A stretch of 64,000 bases of DNA, taken from the NCBI RefSeq assembly GCF_900110115.1, contig NZ_FOCM01000005.1, positions 186,001-250,000 of the forward strand, read 5' to 3'. Positions 16,555 to 26,140 of this stretch are shown here, one piece after another. Position 1 is the first letter of the stretch, and each line of letters starts with the position of its first letter. A program made the translations under genes and the position numbers. Source of the stretch: Palleronia pelagia (GTDB taxonomy: Bacteria > Pseudomonadota > Alphaproteobacteria > Rhodobacterales > Rhodobacteraceae). The notes under the pieces are model-generated. The model worked only from the letters and a program-made list of their open reading frames with translations. It had not been told where the DNA came from and did not search any database.

Positions 16555-19499
16555 TCTTCCCCTGCCCGCAGAACGCATTCGATGATAGCCACGATACCGT
16601 CAGGATTGTAATCGATTTCTGTATGCCCGCCGATGCTGTGCGACAGGGTCTCTTCCATCAGCACCGATCCGAAACCTGTGGTTTCCGGCGGGTGCACGGG
16701 GGGGCCACCGATCTCGCGCCAGACGATCCGCACCGCCGGCGTATTCTCCCGGGTCATTGCTTCCCACTTGATTTCGACCCGGCCGGCGTCGCTTGACAGC
16801 GCGCCGTATTTCGAGGCATTCGTGGCCAGCTCGTGCAGCACCAGGCCAAGGGCGTGTGCGACGCTTGGCCCCAGCAGGATGCGCGGGCCCCGGGTCTCGA
16901 CCTTGTCGTCGGCGCGCGACGCGTAGGGTTCGACCTGGGTCGCCACCATGTCGGCAACCGTCACCTCGGTGGTTTCCCCGTTGATCAGAAGGTCATGCGC
17001 CCGCGAGATCGCGCGAACGCGGCCCAGGAAGCTTTTCTTGAACGTCGCCATGTCGGGCGCGTGGCGGATGGTCTGCGACGCGATGGACTGGATCGTGGCG
17101 AGCGAGTTCTTGACGCGGTGGTTCAGCTCGTTCGTCAGCAGATCGCGCCGTGCTTCCTTCTCGACGTCCTCGGTCACGTCGTAGTTGATGCCGACCATGC
17201 TGACCGGCTTGCCCGAGCGATCGTAGATGGCCCGCCCCTTGGCCATCAGCACACGCTCTTCCCCGTCGCCGCGACGGATCTGGAACTGGGTGTCGAACAG
17301 CTCGCCGCTTTCGACGGCGGCCTCGAGTTCGCCCATGACCCGGTCGCGATCGTCGTCCAGGATGAACTCCGAGAACATCGCCAGCGACGGCTTCGCATCG
17401 CGTTGTGCCCCGAGAATGTCGAACATGTTGGGGGTCCACTCCGAGACATCCCCTTCCATGTGCCACTCCCAGGCGCCGATGCCCGTGACCTCGTAGGTCA
17501 GCTCGAGCCGGGCGGCGTATTCCTGCATCCGCTGCTCGGCCTCGTGCCGCTCGGTCACATCCCGGACGGTGCCCACCAAGCGGTCGGGCGCGCCTTCCTG
17601 GCGCCGCACGCTGCCATCGGCGCGCACCCATTTCGGTGGGCCGTCCGGTTGCAGGACCCTGTACTCGGCCACGTATTTACCGTCCCCGTCCGGATCAAAC
17701 GCTGCATCCACGGCCTTCTGCGTCGTCCCCCGGTCCTCTGGGTGTATCCGGTCGACAAACAGGTCGTAATCGATCTCGCGGTCCTCGGCGACGTTCCAAA
17801 TTTCGCGCATCCGGTCATCCCAGATCAGCGTGCCGGTCTCGGGATAGTACACGTGCACGCCCAGTTCACCGGCCTCCAGCGCGGCCGCCAACCGTTCGCG
17901 GCTTTCGCGCAGTTCGAGCTCGGCCCGCTTGCGCCGCGTGACGTCGAAGAAGGTGATGATGCAGCCGTCCAGCCGGTCGTCGATACTGCGGTAGGGCCGG
18001 ACCCGGACCTGGTAGTATTCGTCGGTCGCGGAATTGGTGATTTCACGGTCGACCACCTGGAGCGTCTCTTCGACCTGGCGCACATCGTCGGCAAGCTCGG
18101 GATAGTCGATGCGCCACTTGAGGTCGGTGACCTTCCGTCCGACATCCCGGTCGTCGATATGGAGCAGGTCACGGGCGCTGCGGGTGAAGCGCCGCACGAT
18201 CAGGCCCTGGGCCAGGATCAGCTTGGGGATATCGGTGCTGTCGAGGACGTTCTTCAGGTCGGAATTGGCCTCGTTCAGCTGCGCGTTGTTCTCCGACAGT
18301 TCGGCGTTGATCGTCTCGAGCTCTTCGTTGATGGACTGCAATTCCTCGCGCGAGGTTTCGAGCTCTTCGTTCGAGCTCTGCAATTCCTCGTTCATCGACA
18401 GGAGTTCTTCGTTGGCGCTGCGCAGCTCCTGCTCGGACGCGGCGTGTCCGGCCTCGGCGCTGTGCAGGCGCCGGCGCAGCGATGACAGCTCTTCTTCGGC
18501 GGCCCGCATCGGGTCGGTCCGGCTTTGTGTCTGTGCGGGTTGCGCCTCGCTGACGCGCTCGACCTGCTGAAGCACGATCATCGCGTCGCCATCCGAGAAC
18601 GGCAGGCGGTCGACGGTGACTCGCAGCCATTGCGACCGCTCGTCCACCGTGATCACCGCGATCTCGGTCTTCGGTCCGCCCTCGTCGCGCACCTGCGCCA
18701 CCAGGGGTCGCACCACGGACCGCAGCTCCGGCAGCAAAAGATCCTCGACCCTCGCCGACAGCGCTCCTTTCGCCGGACGCACGTAAGGGCCCAGCGTTCC
18801 CGAAAGATAGCTCACCTCATCCGAGGCATTGACGACGAAAAAGGGCGGCGCGTGCCGCTCGAGAAACATCTGGTCGATCCTGGATTCATAATCCAGGCTC
18901 TTGGGCGGATGGCCGAAGGACATCGGTTCGGTCGTGTCGATATGGCGTTGGGGCATCACCGATTGCGGCGGACGCCGGCCGGTCAAAGCGGAAAAGCCCA
19001 CCGACGCCGAGTCGTTGCGCCGGTAGATCCTGTGTTCGCGCGACACGGCCGAGAAATAGGTGCCCCGGCCATCGGCGGATTCCGAGGGCCCGAGGAACAG
19101 GAAACCGGAATTCCGCAGCGCGTAGTGGAACCGTGGCATTACCGAATTCTGACCGTCCGCATTGAGATAGATCAGCAGGTTCCGGCACGAAATGAGATCG
19201 ATGCGCGAGAATGGCGGATCGCGCAGCAGGTTGTGCGGCGCAAAGGCAACCCGTTCGCGCAGCCGATGACCGACCTGGTGGTAGCCCTCCTGCGCGGTGA
19301 AATACCGCTCGATCAATGCGTCGGGCATCCCCTCGAGCGCGGCGTCCGAATACATCGCCGCCCGGGCATGGCGCAGGCTGTTGAGGTCGATATCGGTGCC
19401 GAAGATCTGCAATTCACGGCGGTCGTCGGCCTTGCGCAACGCTTCGGAAAACAGGATGCCGATGGTGTAGGCTTCCTCTCCGGTGGAACAGCCGGGCAC
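16551..19499 (-). CDS. CheR (truncated)-PAS-PAS-PAS-HWE histidine kinase, distal part of an amber-split gene
   Basis: A 982-residue frame (GTG at 19499) in the same reading frame as the CheB-like gene upstream, separated from it by a single TAG at 19518-19520. It starts within the CheR methyltransferase domain at PGCSTGEEAY, the AdoMet site. A long coiled coil with repeated SNEEL/INEEL heptads follows (about residues 360-440), then three PAS/PAC units (about 440-790). The C-terminal HWE kinase domain has ELNHRVKNSLATIQ for the phosphorylatable His (about 797) and the IKWE box. Alone, this protein would lack the first third of CheR. It overlaps the response regulator gene by four bases. Confidence 0.8.
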   Translation of the reverse strand: MPGCSTGEEAYTIGILFSEALRKADDRRELQIFGTDIDLNSLRHARAAMYSDAALEGMPDALIERYFTAQEGYHQVGHRLRERVAFAPHNLLRDPPFSRIDLISCRNLLIYLNADGQNSVMPRFHYALRNSGFLFLGPSESADGRGTYFSAVSREHRIYRRNDSASVGFSALTGRRPPQSVMPQRHIDTTEPMSFGHPPKSLDYESRIDQMFLERHAPPFFVVNASDEVSYLSGTLGPYVRPAKGALSARVEDLLLPELRSVVRPLVAQVRDEGGPKTEIAVITVDERSQWLRVTVDRLPFSDGDAMIVLQQVERVSEAQPAQTQSRTDPMRAAEEELSSLRRRLHSAEAGHAASEQELRSANEELLSMNEELQSSNEELETSREELQSINEELETINAELSENNAQLNEANSDLKNVLDSTDIPKLILAQGLIVRRFTRSARDLLHIDDRDVGRKVTDLKWRIDYPELADDVRQVEETLQVVDREITNSATDEYYQVRVRPYRSIDDRLDGCIITFFDVTRRKRAELELRESRERLAAALEAGELGVHVYYPETGTLIWDDRMREIWNVAEDREIDYDLFVDRIHPEDRGTTQKAVDAAFDPDGDGKYVAEYRVLQPDGPPKWVRADGSVRRQEGAPDRLVGTVRDVTERHEAEQRMQEYAARLELTYEVTGIGAWEWHMEGDVSEWTPNMFDILGAQRDAKPSLAMFSEFILDDDRDRVMGELEAAVESGELFDTQFQIRRGDGEERVLMAKGRAIYDRSGKPVSMVGINYDVTEDVEKEARRDLLTNELNHRVKNSLATIQSIASQTIRHAPDMATFKKSFLGRVRAISRAHDLLINGETTEVTVADMVATQVEPYASRADDKVETRGPRILLGPSVAHALGLVLHELATNASKYGALSSDAGRVEIKWEAMTRENTPAVRIVWREIGGPPVHPPETTGFGSVLMEETLSHSIGGHTEIDYNPDGIVAIIECVLRAGEE

Positions 19500-19517
19500 C
19501 CAGACGCGGAACTTGTC

Positions 19518-20426
19518 CTAGTCACGATCCAGCAAAGGCGCGATGACCTGCCCCGTCAGGGCATTGAAGGCCTTCGGATCACGGAAGAAGCGCGTCACGC
19601 CGATCAGGAAATCCTGAAGCAGGCGGGTCCGCTCGTCCGGGTCGGCCCGGAGATGCTCCACGTAATCATCGATGTCGTGCTTCATCCGCAGCATCATGCG
19701 CCGCTCGATCCGTCGCACCAGGGTGCCCGGCTTGTAGCTCGAAAAATCCTGGCCGTCCTCGGCCGCCAGCAGCTCCAGGATCTGGTCCAGCCGGGCCTCG
19801 ATCGTCGTGAACACGGCGTCGCCGCGGTGCCCGTTGCGCACTTCGTCGCGGTGATTGAGCAGCGAAATGAGGTTGGCCGGCACGTCACCGGCCGGCAGGC
19901 GCGCATCGACGACCCCCGTGGCAGCCGCGCTGTCCGGCATCCCGGGGAATCGGGCCGATGCCGCCTCCTGAACGATGGCGACGCCGCCGCCGGCCTTGAT
20001 CGCCTTGAGACCAAGGGTTCCGTCCGTCCCGGTGCCCGACAGGATGACGCAGCACGCATCTTCGCCATAGGCCTCGGACAGCGACGTCAGGAAAACGTCT
20101 ATCGGTGTCCGGATGCCCTTGCGGTCGTCGCGCGGCAGAAGGTGGAACCGTCCGTCGACGACTTCCAGCGCGGGCCCGGACGGGATGACGAAGATCTGGT
20201 CGGGCGAGATCTCCATGCCGTCTTCTATCTTCCACACCGGCAGGGCCGTGTGCGACGACAGCAATTCGTCCATGATCGACGGATGATCGGGCGACAGGTG
20301 CTGAACCACCACGAAGGCCAGCCCGCTGCCCTCGGGAATCGCGGCGACAAGCTCGTTGAGAGCCTCCAGCCCTCCGGCAGAGGCCCCGACGCCGACGACG
20401 CCTCTCAGTCTAGTGCTGCTCGTCAC
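19518..20426 (-). CDS. CheB methylesterase plus start of CheR, proximal part of an amber-split gene
   Basis: 302 residues. The CheB catalytic domain fills about residues 8-190: GASAGG (nucleophile Ser), VQHLSPDH (His) and SGTGTDG (Asp). After that the CheR all-helical N-terminal domain begins (YKPGTLVRRIERRM, FLIGVTRFFRD) and is cut at LLDRD by TAG. The next codons after the stop, DKFRVWVPGCSTGEEAY, continue the CheR family sequence without loss, so the original gene was one CheB-CheR-PAS-HWE protein of about 1,290 residues. CheB function could survive; CheR would not unless the stop is read through. Confidence 0.8.
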   Translation of the reverse strand: MTSSTRLRGVVGVGASAGGLEALNELVAAIPEGSGLAFVVVQHLSPDHPSIMDELLSSHTALPVWKIEDGMEISPDQIFVIPSGPALEVVDGRFHLLPRDDRKGIRTPIDVFLTSLSEAYGEDACCVILSGTGTDGTLGLKAIKAGGGVAIVQEAASARFPGMPDSAAATGVVDARLPAGDVPANLISLLNHRDEVRNGHRGDAVFTTIEARLDQILELLAAEDGQDFSSYKPGTLVRRIERRMMLRMKHDIDDYVEHLRADPDERTRLLQDFLIGVTRFFRDPKAFNALTGQVIAPLLDRD

Positions 20427-20980
20427 ATCGGCTCCCTGTTACACGATGACGGGCGACCCTCGCACGAGGGTAATGAGAACGAAACCCTTGATCGGCTTTT
20501 GCGAACGAATCTAAGCAAATCATGCACACTTCTGCAATTCTTTGAACAACCCGTTCATTTCCCCGAACGCGGGGTAACGCAGCGTCCGCGCATGGCTCTC
20601 GGACTCGCTGATGCCGTCCGCTCGGCGCAAACGCACTTTGGAATGTTCTCCATCAATGAATATTGGCCGCACCCGCAGTTGGGATTCGCGGAAAGCGTTT
20701 GAGGTACAGCGTCGGCGCGACACCAGACAGCCGCTAGGTCCACAGATTATTCGTGGACTTTAGTACGGCTTTCGCCGACCGGCGAGAACACCGCGCTGGC
20801 ACCGGTACTCCGGTCCGACCCTACGTCAGGCAATCGGGACATGAAGATCGTTCGGTATTGGATGATCTACCCATTCCATCCGCCCGATGGGACCCGAGGA
20901 CCAATGGTTGGATCTCGGAAAGCAAACGGCTTTGCCGAGTTTAAGCATCTTTCAATATTTCGGTGCGATCAGTTCCCGCG
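20427..20980. other. Long intergenic region between divergent kinase and secreted-protein genes
   Basis: About 550 bases with no convincing gene. Codon usage of the short frames is unlike the neighbours and none shows a family pattern. It must hold the promoter of the minus-strand cheB-kinase unit and that of the plus-strand secreted protein and chemoreceptor genes. I could not identify a clear -35/-10 pair or an extracytoplasmic-sigma GGAAC/GTT pair. Confidence 0.45.
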
Positions 20981-21283
20981 ATGCAAAACTCGGTCTGGAT
21001 CATCGGTGCCTTCGTGCTGGCTCTTTGGGCCGGTCCCGTCGCCTCCGTTTCGGCGAAGGCGGGAGTACCGGACCCTGCGGGCATTTACCTCGTTGTGGGG
21101 CGCGGTACCGGCAGTGATGCGTCCGCCGGGCTGATGTCGCACGGGGTGCGTGAACTCGGGCTCAGCCGGGCGCCGTTCGGCCGGCTCGTCGTCGCATCGC
21201 CAGATCAGCACAGGCTGTTGAACCAGAATGGTTACCTTGTGCTCCCCGCCAGCTTCCTGGCTGAAATCTGCGGGCTCCAATGA
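20981..21283 (+). CDS. Small exported protein, unknown function
   Basis: 100 residues from the ATG at 20981. Residues 1-25 are a signal peptide (MQNSVWIIGAFVLALWAGP then VASVSA). The mature part (about 75 residues) contains IYLVVGRGTG and ends EICGLQ. It lies 31 bases before the chemoreceptor on the same strand, so the two are probably co-transcribed. Small exported proteins of this general shape occur in other roseobacters as far as I recall, but I cannot name the family. An upstream ATG at 20963 would spoil the signal peptide start. Confidence 0.6.
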   Translation: MQNSVWIIGAFVLALWAGPVASVSAKAGVPDPAGIYLVVGRGTGSDASAGLMSHGVRELGLSRAPFGRLVVASPDQHRLLNQNGYLVLPASFLAEICGLQ

Positions 21284-21314
21284 CCGCGAACCTGACAGTC
21301 TTTGAGGATCGAGC

Positions 21315-23195
21315 ATGATCATGCGCATCTTTACGTCCCCTGTCCTTCTCATCTTCTCGCTGGCGATGGCCCTGGTCCCGAGCATCCTGCTGGCCGTGAC
21401 CTTCGCCGGCGGCCCGACCCTCTCGACCGGAACGATCGCGCTGGTCTTCATCCTGTTCGGGGCGGCCATGTCCCTGTTGCGGCCCGCTCTGGCGCCTGTC
21501 GGCGCCGCGACAGCGCTGATCGGACAGGCCATCGCGCTGACCACCGGACTTCAGGGCCACGCGTGGCAAATCGACAGCCACATGCTGTTTTTCGCGCTGC
21601 TGGCCTGCCTCATAAGTTTGCGAAGCGTCAGCGCGGTGATGGTGGCAACGGTGATCATCGCCATCCACCACCTGTCCCTGTCACTCCTGATGCCAAGTCT
21701 TGTCTTCCCCTCGGGCTCGGTCGCGCAAAGCGTCTCGCGCACGCTTCTTCACGCGGTGGTGGTCCTGATCGAGGCCGCCGCGCTGACTTGGACCGTCCTG
21801 CACCTTCAGCGCAGCGACAGGCGCATGCAGGAAAAGACGACCGAGTTGGAAACCAGCCTGCAAGCATCGCAGGATGCCATCGCCGAAGCGAAAGAGGCAC
21901 GTGCGCAGGCGGAAAGCTCGAAAGATGCGGCCAATACGGCTCAGCGCGAGGCCGAGGCCGCCCTGTCGAAAGCAAGGGAAGCGCAGGCCGCAGACCAGCG
22001 CGCCCGCGAAGCCCGCGAACGGATGATGCAAGAGCTCGATACCGAGTTCGGCGGCCTCGTCCACAGTGCGATCAACGGCAATTTCTCGTCGCGGGTCACC
22101 AAGGATTTCGATGACAATACACTCGATGGCCTGAAGGAGAAGCTGAACGACCTGCTCGAGTCGGTGGAAAGCGGGTTGCGAGAGACCGGGCGCGTCCTCG
22201 ATCAGGTGGCCTCGGGCGACCTGCGGACCGAGATGGTAGGCGATTTCCGCGGCGACTTCGGGACGTTGCAGACCAACGTGAACGACATGATCGCGTCGCT
22301 CAAGCAGCTCATCGGCGAGATCTCGGGCAGCGCCGCCCACATGTCGTCTTCCTCCAACGAATTGCGCGACACCTCGGACGCGCTGTCCCGCCAGGCCGCC
22401 CAGAATGCGGCATCGCTCGAGGAGACCTCGGCCGCCATTGAGGAACTGACGGCCAGCATCAAGCAGGTCAGCGAAAACGCGGTGGATGCAAACAAGAACG
22501 CAAGCTCGGCCAAGGACATGGCGCATTCCGGCAGTGCTGTCGCAGCAGACGCCGCCGCCGCCATGGGGCGCATTTCGGATGCATCGAAGGAAATCGCCAA
22601 AGTCGTCACCGTGATCAACGAAATTTCTTTCCAGATCAACCTTCTGGCCCTGAATGCCGGGGTCGAGGCCGCCCGCGCGGGCGAAGCCGGCCGTGGTTTT
22701 TCGGTCGTCGCGTCCGAGGTCCGTCAACTGGCCCAACGCGCGGGCGACGCGGCCCGCGAGATCGACGAAGTCATCGCGCGCAGCGACCAGGCCGTCGCAG
22801 AAGGCGTCGACAGGGTGAACAACTCGCAGGACTCGCTTACGAAGATCTCGAAGAGCGTCGCCGAGGTCTCGCAGCGGATCGATCAGATCGCGGTCGCCAT
22901 GTCCGAGCAGGTGAATGGGATCGGCGAGATCAACAGCGCTGTGTCGCGGATCGACACGAACACGCAGAGGCAAGCCGCCGCATTCGAAGAGGTGCGCGAA
23001 ACCGGTGCCCTGCTCTCCACGGAAGCCGACGGGCTGAAAGGCTCGACCGCACGGTTCCAGGTAAGCAACGAGGTGATCACATTGTCCGAGCCCGCTTCGG
23101 CCGGCACCAGGTCGATTGCCCGGCAACAGGCCGTCAAACTGCCGGTGTCGACCGGAAACCTTGCCGCGCATCTCGACGGCTGGGATGCCTTCTAG
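21315..23195 (+). CDS. Methyl-accepting chemotaxis protein with six-helix membrane sensor
   Basis: 626 residues. The first about 175 residues hold six hydrophobic segments with almost no periplasmic loop, so sensing is probably within the membrane. A coiled coil (about 175-240) leads to a HAMP-like unit (about 280-325, [20 protein letters not shown]). The MCP signalling domain follows, with the hairpin tip near residues 434-470 ([21 protein letters not shown]). The C-terminus has no CheR-docking NWETF pentapeptide. The membrane part resembles the sensors of other Rhodobacterales receptors. No cheA/cheW lies nearby, so signals go to an array encoded elsewhere. Confidence 0.9.
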   Translation: MIMRIFTSPVLLIFSLAMALVPSILLAVTFAGGPTLSTGTIALVFILFGAAMSLLRPALAPVGAATALIGQAIALTTGLQGHAWQIDSHMLFFALLACLISLRSVSAVMVATVIIAIHHLSLSLLMPSLVFPSGSVAQSVSRTLLHAVVVLIEAAALTWTVLHLQRSDRRMQEKTTELETSLQASQDAIAEAKEARAQAESSKDAANTAQREAEAALSKAREAQAADQRAREARERMMQELDTEFGGLVHSAINGNFSSRVTKDFDDNTLDGLKEKLNDLLESVESGLRETGRVLDQVASGDLRTEMVGDFRGDFGTLQTNVNDMIASLKQLIGEISGSAAHMSSSSNELRDTSDALSRQAAQNAASLEETSAAIEELTASIKQVSENAVDANKNASSAKDMAHSGSAVAADAAAAMGRISDASKEIAKVVTVINEISFQINLLALNAGVEAARAGEAGRGFSVVASEVRQLAQRAGDAAREIDEVIARSDQAVAEGVDRVNNSQDSLTKISKSVAEVSQRIDQIAVAMSEQVNGIGEINSAVSRIDTNTQRQAAAFEEVRETGALLSTEADGLKGSTARFQVSNEVITLSEPASAGTRSIARQQAVKLPVSTGNLAAHLDGWDAF

Positions 23196-23628
23196 GCTGC
23201 GGCCAGGTTCGGATGAGGTCAGAACTCATGGGCTGTGCGCTTCCACCCTGACGAAAAAGACCCAAGCGTCGCCGAAACACCTTAGCCCAGGGCACCGGCC
23301 AAAACCGGACATCCGGCCGTCGGCTTGCCGGCGAAGAACGCGTCTGACGACAGATCCCCGGCCGGTCGCGAAATGTGCCGTCTCCCGATGCCCAGAGCCC
23401 CACGCCGCCCTCACAGCACAACCTGCCGACGTAATCGGCCAAGCCAAACAGAGAAGGGGCGTGCCAAGATCGCTCTGTGCGAAGCGTGGCCAGGTGCTAC
23501 CGAAGTGCGCCCCTCGCACTCATGTCATTGCGATGTGATCATCTGTGCGGAAACGCGCGAAACTTCCTCGGCGTGGGCTGCGTATATGGTCCATTAGAAC
23601 GCAAACACGCCGATCGAGGAGCGCGAAG
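23196..23628. other. Intergenic stretch without a supported gene
   Basis: About 430 bases between the chemoreceptor stop and the next small gene. Several overlapping frames occur on both strands, but they have Arg/Pro-rich shadow composition and no starts with ribosome sites. The last part, from about 23540, is AT-richer and presumably carries the promoter of the 51-residue gene (TATATGG at 23583 is a possible -10). Confidence 0.45.
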
Positions 23629-23784
23629 ATGAATACCCGTCTCAATACCGCCGTTCTCGGCGCAGTGCTGGGCTTGAGCCTTGCGGCCACCGCCGCCCTT
23701 GCCTTCACGAGCACCGAGATTCCCGTTGCCGACCGTCACCACGCGACGCTCGAGATGCAGGAAAGGTTTCCCGACCTGTTCTGA
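23629..23784 (+). CDS. Small exported peptide (51 residues)
   Basis: The ATG at 23629 is preceded by GAGGAG eleven bases upstream. Residues 1-27 are a signal peptide (MNTRLNTAVLGAVLGLSLAA, cleavage after ALA-F). The mature peptide is about 24 residues, FTSTEIPVADRHHATLEM with a QERFPDLF tail. A hairpin at 23795-23820 follows. Family not recognised. A longer upstream in-frame extension (from 23545) is Arg-rich and rejected. Confidence 0.55.
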   Translation: MNTRLNTAVLGAVLGLSLAATAALAFTSTEIPVADRHHATLEMQERFPDLF

Positions 23785-23794
23785 CCGGGACCCT

Positions 23795-23820
23795 GCCCGC
23801 GCCTAGACCCAGGCGCGGGC
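23795..23820. terminator. Hairpin between convergent genes
   Basis: A perfect 10-base stem (GCCCGCGCCT / AGGCGCGGGC) with loop AGACCC. It overlaps the last codons of the histone-deacetylase-like gene and follows the 51-residue gene by ten bases. There is no T tract, so termination on either strand would be factor-assisted or partial. Confidence 0.5.
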
Positions 23821-24921
23821 CCTGTCCCCCAACTGGCGCAAGCGCGCCGCGACAACCTCTGAAACCGGCCCGTCGCGCGGCGCATCCCGCAGGGTCGTGA
23901 ACCAGTGATCCGGCGGGTTCTTCCCCAGCCGGTGGCCGGTGAACTCCAGCCCGCGCAGGACGTTCTCGACCGCCTCGGGCAGGCGCCTCGGGATCTCCTG
24001 GCGCGACAGGGTGGCCCAGACACCTGTCCACAACCTGCCCACCGACCAGGGGTTGTAGCCCCCGCCCCCCAGCACGAGCAGGCGCGGCGCCAGGTCGCGC
24101 AACGCCGCGACGATGGCCCAATGCGCGTTGTTCGACAGCGCCAGCCGCGACAGCGGATCCTCGGCCACCGCGTCGGCCCCGCATTGCAGGATCACCGCGT
24201 CGGCGCGGAACCCCTCGACCAGCGGCAGGATCAATTTGTCCCGCGCCGCCGCCATGTCACCATCATGCGCCCCGCGCGGCAACGGCAGGTTCCACACGTT
24301 GCCCGCGCCGCGATCCTCGACCGCGCCCGTGAACGGCCAGCGCCGTTCCTCGTGGGTCGAGACGATCAGCACATCCGGATCGTCGCCGAAGCCGTGCACA
24401 ACCCCGTCGCAATGGTGCGCGTCGATATCCACGTAGGCGATGCGGCGATATCCCCAGCGCCGGAATGCGACGATGGCAAGGCAGGGGTCGTTCAGGTAGC
24501 AAAACCCGTTGGCCCGGTCGGGCAACCCGTGGTGGGTTCCGCCGCCGGGGTTGTACACCACGCCGCCGTCGCGCAGCAGACCGGTCGCCATGATCGAACC
24601 GCCCGCCGCCGTGGCCGGGCGGCGGAAAACCTCGGGATAGATGGGGTTCGACAGGGTCCCGAGGGCATGGCGCGCGCGCTCGGCCTCGGTGACGTGGCCG
24701 TGCCGCTCGGCCCGCTGCAATACCTCGAGATAGTCGGGGTCGTGCCATGTCGCGAGGGAGGCGGGCTTGGCGCGCGGCGACGGGATGTAGACATCGCGCG
24801 GCAGCCAGCCCATCGCGCGGGACAGGTCGATCACGGTCGATACGCGCGGCACCCGCAGGGGGTGGTTCGGACCGTAGCTCGACCCCCGGTAGATCTCGGA
24901 GCCGATGAAGCGCAGTGTCAC
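23803..24921 (-). CDS. Histone deacetylase family / AcuC-like amidohydrolase
   Basis: 372 residues, full length for bacterial class I/II HDAC-like zinc amidohydrolases. The motifs are GGGTHHGLPDRANGFCYLND (residues about 125-145), VDIDAHHCDGV with zinc ligands Asp and His (about 170-180), and the later AD/GGGGYN block (about 290). Possible substrates are acetylated proteins or small acetylated amines (acetoin utilisation AcuC, acetylpolyamines). It overlaps the upstream glutathione-peroxidase-like gene by four bases, so they form an operon. Confidence 0.88.
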   Translation of the reverse strand: MTLRFIGSEIYRGSSYGPNHPLRVPRVSTVIDLSRAMGWLPRDVYIPSPRAKPASLATWHDPDYLEVLQRAERHGHVTEAERARHALGTLSNPIYPEVFRRPATAAGGSIMATGLLRDGGVVYNPGGGTHHGLPDRANGFCYLNDPCLAIVAFRRWGYRRIAYVDIDAHHCDGVVHGFGDDPDVLIVSTHEERRWPFTGAVEDRGAGNVWNLPLPRGAHDGDMAAARDKLILPLVEGFRADAVILQCGADAVAEDPLSRLALSNNAHWAIVAALRDLAPRLLVLGGGGYNPWSVGRLWTGVWATLSRQEIPRRLPEAVENVLRGLEFTGHRLGKNPPDHWFTTLRDAPRDGPVSEVVAARLRQLGDRARAWV

Positions 24922-25445
24922 GGCAGCGCGGCGTCGATGGCGCGCGTGATCGCCCGGCTGTCCGGCCGCACCGAAGAGGGCCAGTGTCCGATCAGTTCGC
25001 CGTCGCGCACCAGGTACTTGGTGAAATTCCAGCGCGGCGCGGCGCCTTCGTCGCGGGCCATGTCGGCGAAGAACGGATGCGCCGCGGGCCCGCGGACGGG
25101 CGTGATCGTGGCGATCGGCAGGGTGAGGTCGAAGTTGACCGAGCAGAATTCCTTCACCTCCTTGTCGGAGGCCAGCTCCTGCCGGAAATCGTCAGAGGGG
25201 ACGGCAAGAACCAGAAGGCCCTTGGCGCCGTAACGATCGTGCAGCGCTTGAAGGCCCTCGTATTGCGGTGTGAACGCGCAGAGCGACGCGGTGTTGACCA
25301 CCAGTACCGGTCCCTCGCGATCGGCCAGCGAGATGGTGTCGCCCTCCAACAGCTGAAACCGCCACCCGTCGGGCGCCGCACCAGCCGGCACACCGATCCA
25401 CACGACGGAAACCAGCAGGATTAACCAGGCGTTTATCTTTTCCAT
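24918..25445 (-). CDS. Exported glutathione-peroxidase-family thiol peroxidase
   Basis: 175 residues with an N-terminal signal peptide (about residues 1-24, ending AGA-A). The peroxidatic Cys is in VNTASLCAFTPQYEGLQ (about C56). This is a normal Cys codon, not TGA, so no selenocysteine is needed even though selD is in this window. WNFTKYLV near residue 138 supplies the conserved Trp and Asn/Phe. It probably reduces lipid or hydrogen peroxides in the periplasm using thioredoxin-like partners. It is the first gene of the operon with the HDAC-like gene; a divergent NUDIX gene starts 155 bases away. Confidence 0.87.
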   Translation of the reverse strand: MEKINAWLILLVSVVWIGVPAGAAPDGWRFQLLEGDTISLADREGPVLVVNTASLCAFTPQYEGLQALHDRYGAKGLLVLAVPSDDFRQELASDKEVKEFCSVNFDLTLPIATITPVRGPAAHPFFADMARDEGAAPRWNFTKYLVRDGELIGHWPSSVRPDSRAITRAIDAALP

Positions 25446-25599
25446 GCGAGACAGATACCTTGTGCGGACGGCAATTCAATCACATGGCCCGAATTGTCGC
25501 ATACCCCGCGGCGCAGGCGATTTGACGCGCGGTGAAAAGGTAATTTATGTTATAGGATCAACAACAAGGGGTAAGAACGCCCGCTTCCGGAGGCCCGAT

Positions 25600-26073
25600 A
25601 TGGATCTGAGCGACCCTGTGGCACGCCCAATGAGATTGTCGCCCGCAGGCAAACGCGATGTGCGCACGCAATTCGGCGCGCTGCCTTACCGCGTGCGCAA
25701 TGGCAAGCTGCAGATCCTTCTGATCACGACCCGTCGGACCCGCCGCTGGGTCATCCCGAAGGGTTGGCCACAGGACGGCGCCACCCCGTCCGACTCCGCC
25801 GGTACCGAAGCCTTCGAGGAAGCCGGCGTCGAAGGTGTGGCGAGCCCCCAGTGCCTGGGAATCTTCACCTATATCAAGGAGATGGATGGCGACGACCTGC
25901 CCTGCGTCGTGGCCGTGTTCCCGCTGAAGGTGAAGAAGGTGCTGAAGGACTGGCCTGAGAAAGCCGCGCGAAGCCGCCGGTGGGAAAGCCCCAAGAAGGC
26001 CGCCCGCCTGGTGCAGGAACCCGAGCTCGCCCGCATGCTGGCAACCTTCGACCCGAAGGCCCTGAAGATTTGA
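25600..26073 (+). CDS. NUDIX hydrolase (DIPP-like)
   Basis: 157 residues from the ATG at 25600, chosen because CGGAGG lies about five bases upstream; the frame to 25444 is Arg-rich and lacks conservation features. The Nudix box region is WVIPKGWPQDGATPSD and TEAFEEAGVEG: the EExG core is present, while the first Glu and the Arg of the strict consensus are Ala and Thr. This variant is common in the DIPP-like group that acts on diphosphoinositol or dinucleoside polyphosphates. The substrate here is not determined. Confidence 0.85.
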   Translation: MDLSDPVARPMRLSPAGKRDVRTQFGALPYRVRNGKLQILLITTRRTRRWVIPKGWPQDGATPSDSAGTEAFEEAGVEGVASPQCLGIFTYIKEMDGDDLPCVVAVFPLKVKKVLKDWPEKAARSRRWESPKKAARLVQEPELARMLATFDPKALKI

Positions 26074-26140
26074 CGATCAACCGCATTGGCGGGAAGCCGC
26101 GCAGCGCCTACCTAACAGCGTGTAGCTTTTGGGTTTCAAT

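Noticed and set aside
19518-19520. TAG codon as pyrrolysine
   Set aside because: No pyrrolysine genes are seen, and the lineage is not known for it; a CAG to TAG change is simpler.
20520-20723. 67-residue minus-strand frame upstream of the CheB-like gene
   Set aside because: Arg-rich, no ribosome site, no recognisable pattern; more likely promoter region.
23134-23538. Frames between the chemoreceptor and the 51-residue gene
   Set aside because: Several overlapping frames on both strands with shadow-like composition.
24918-25445. Selenocysteine in the glutathione peroxidase homologue
   Set aside because: The active-site codon is an ordinary Cys codon; the frame is open.
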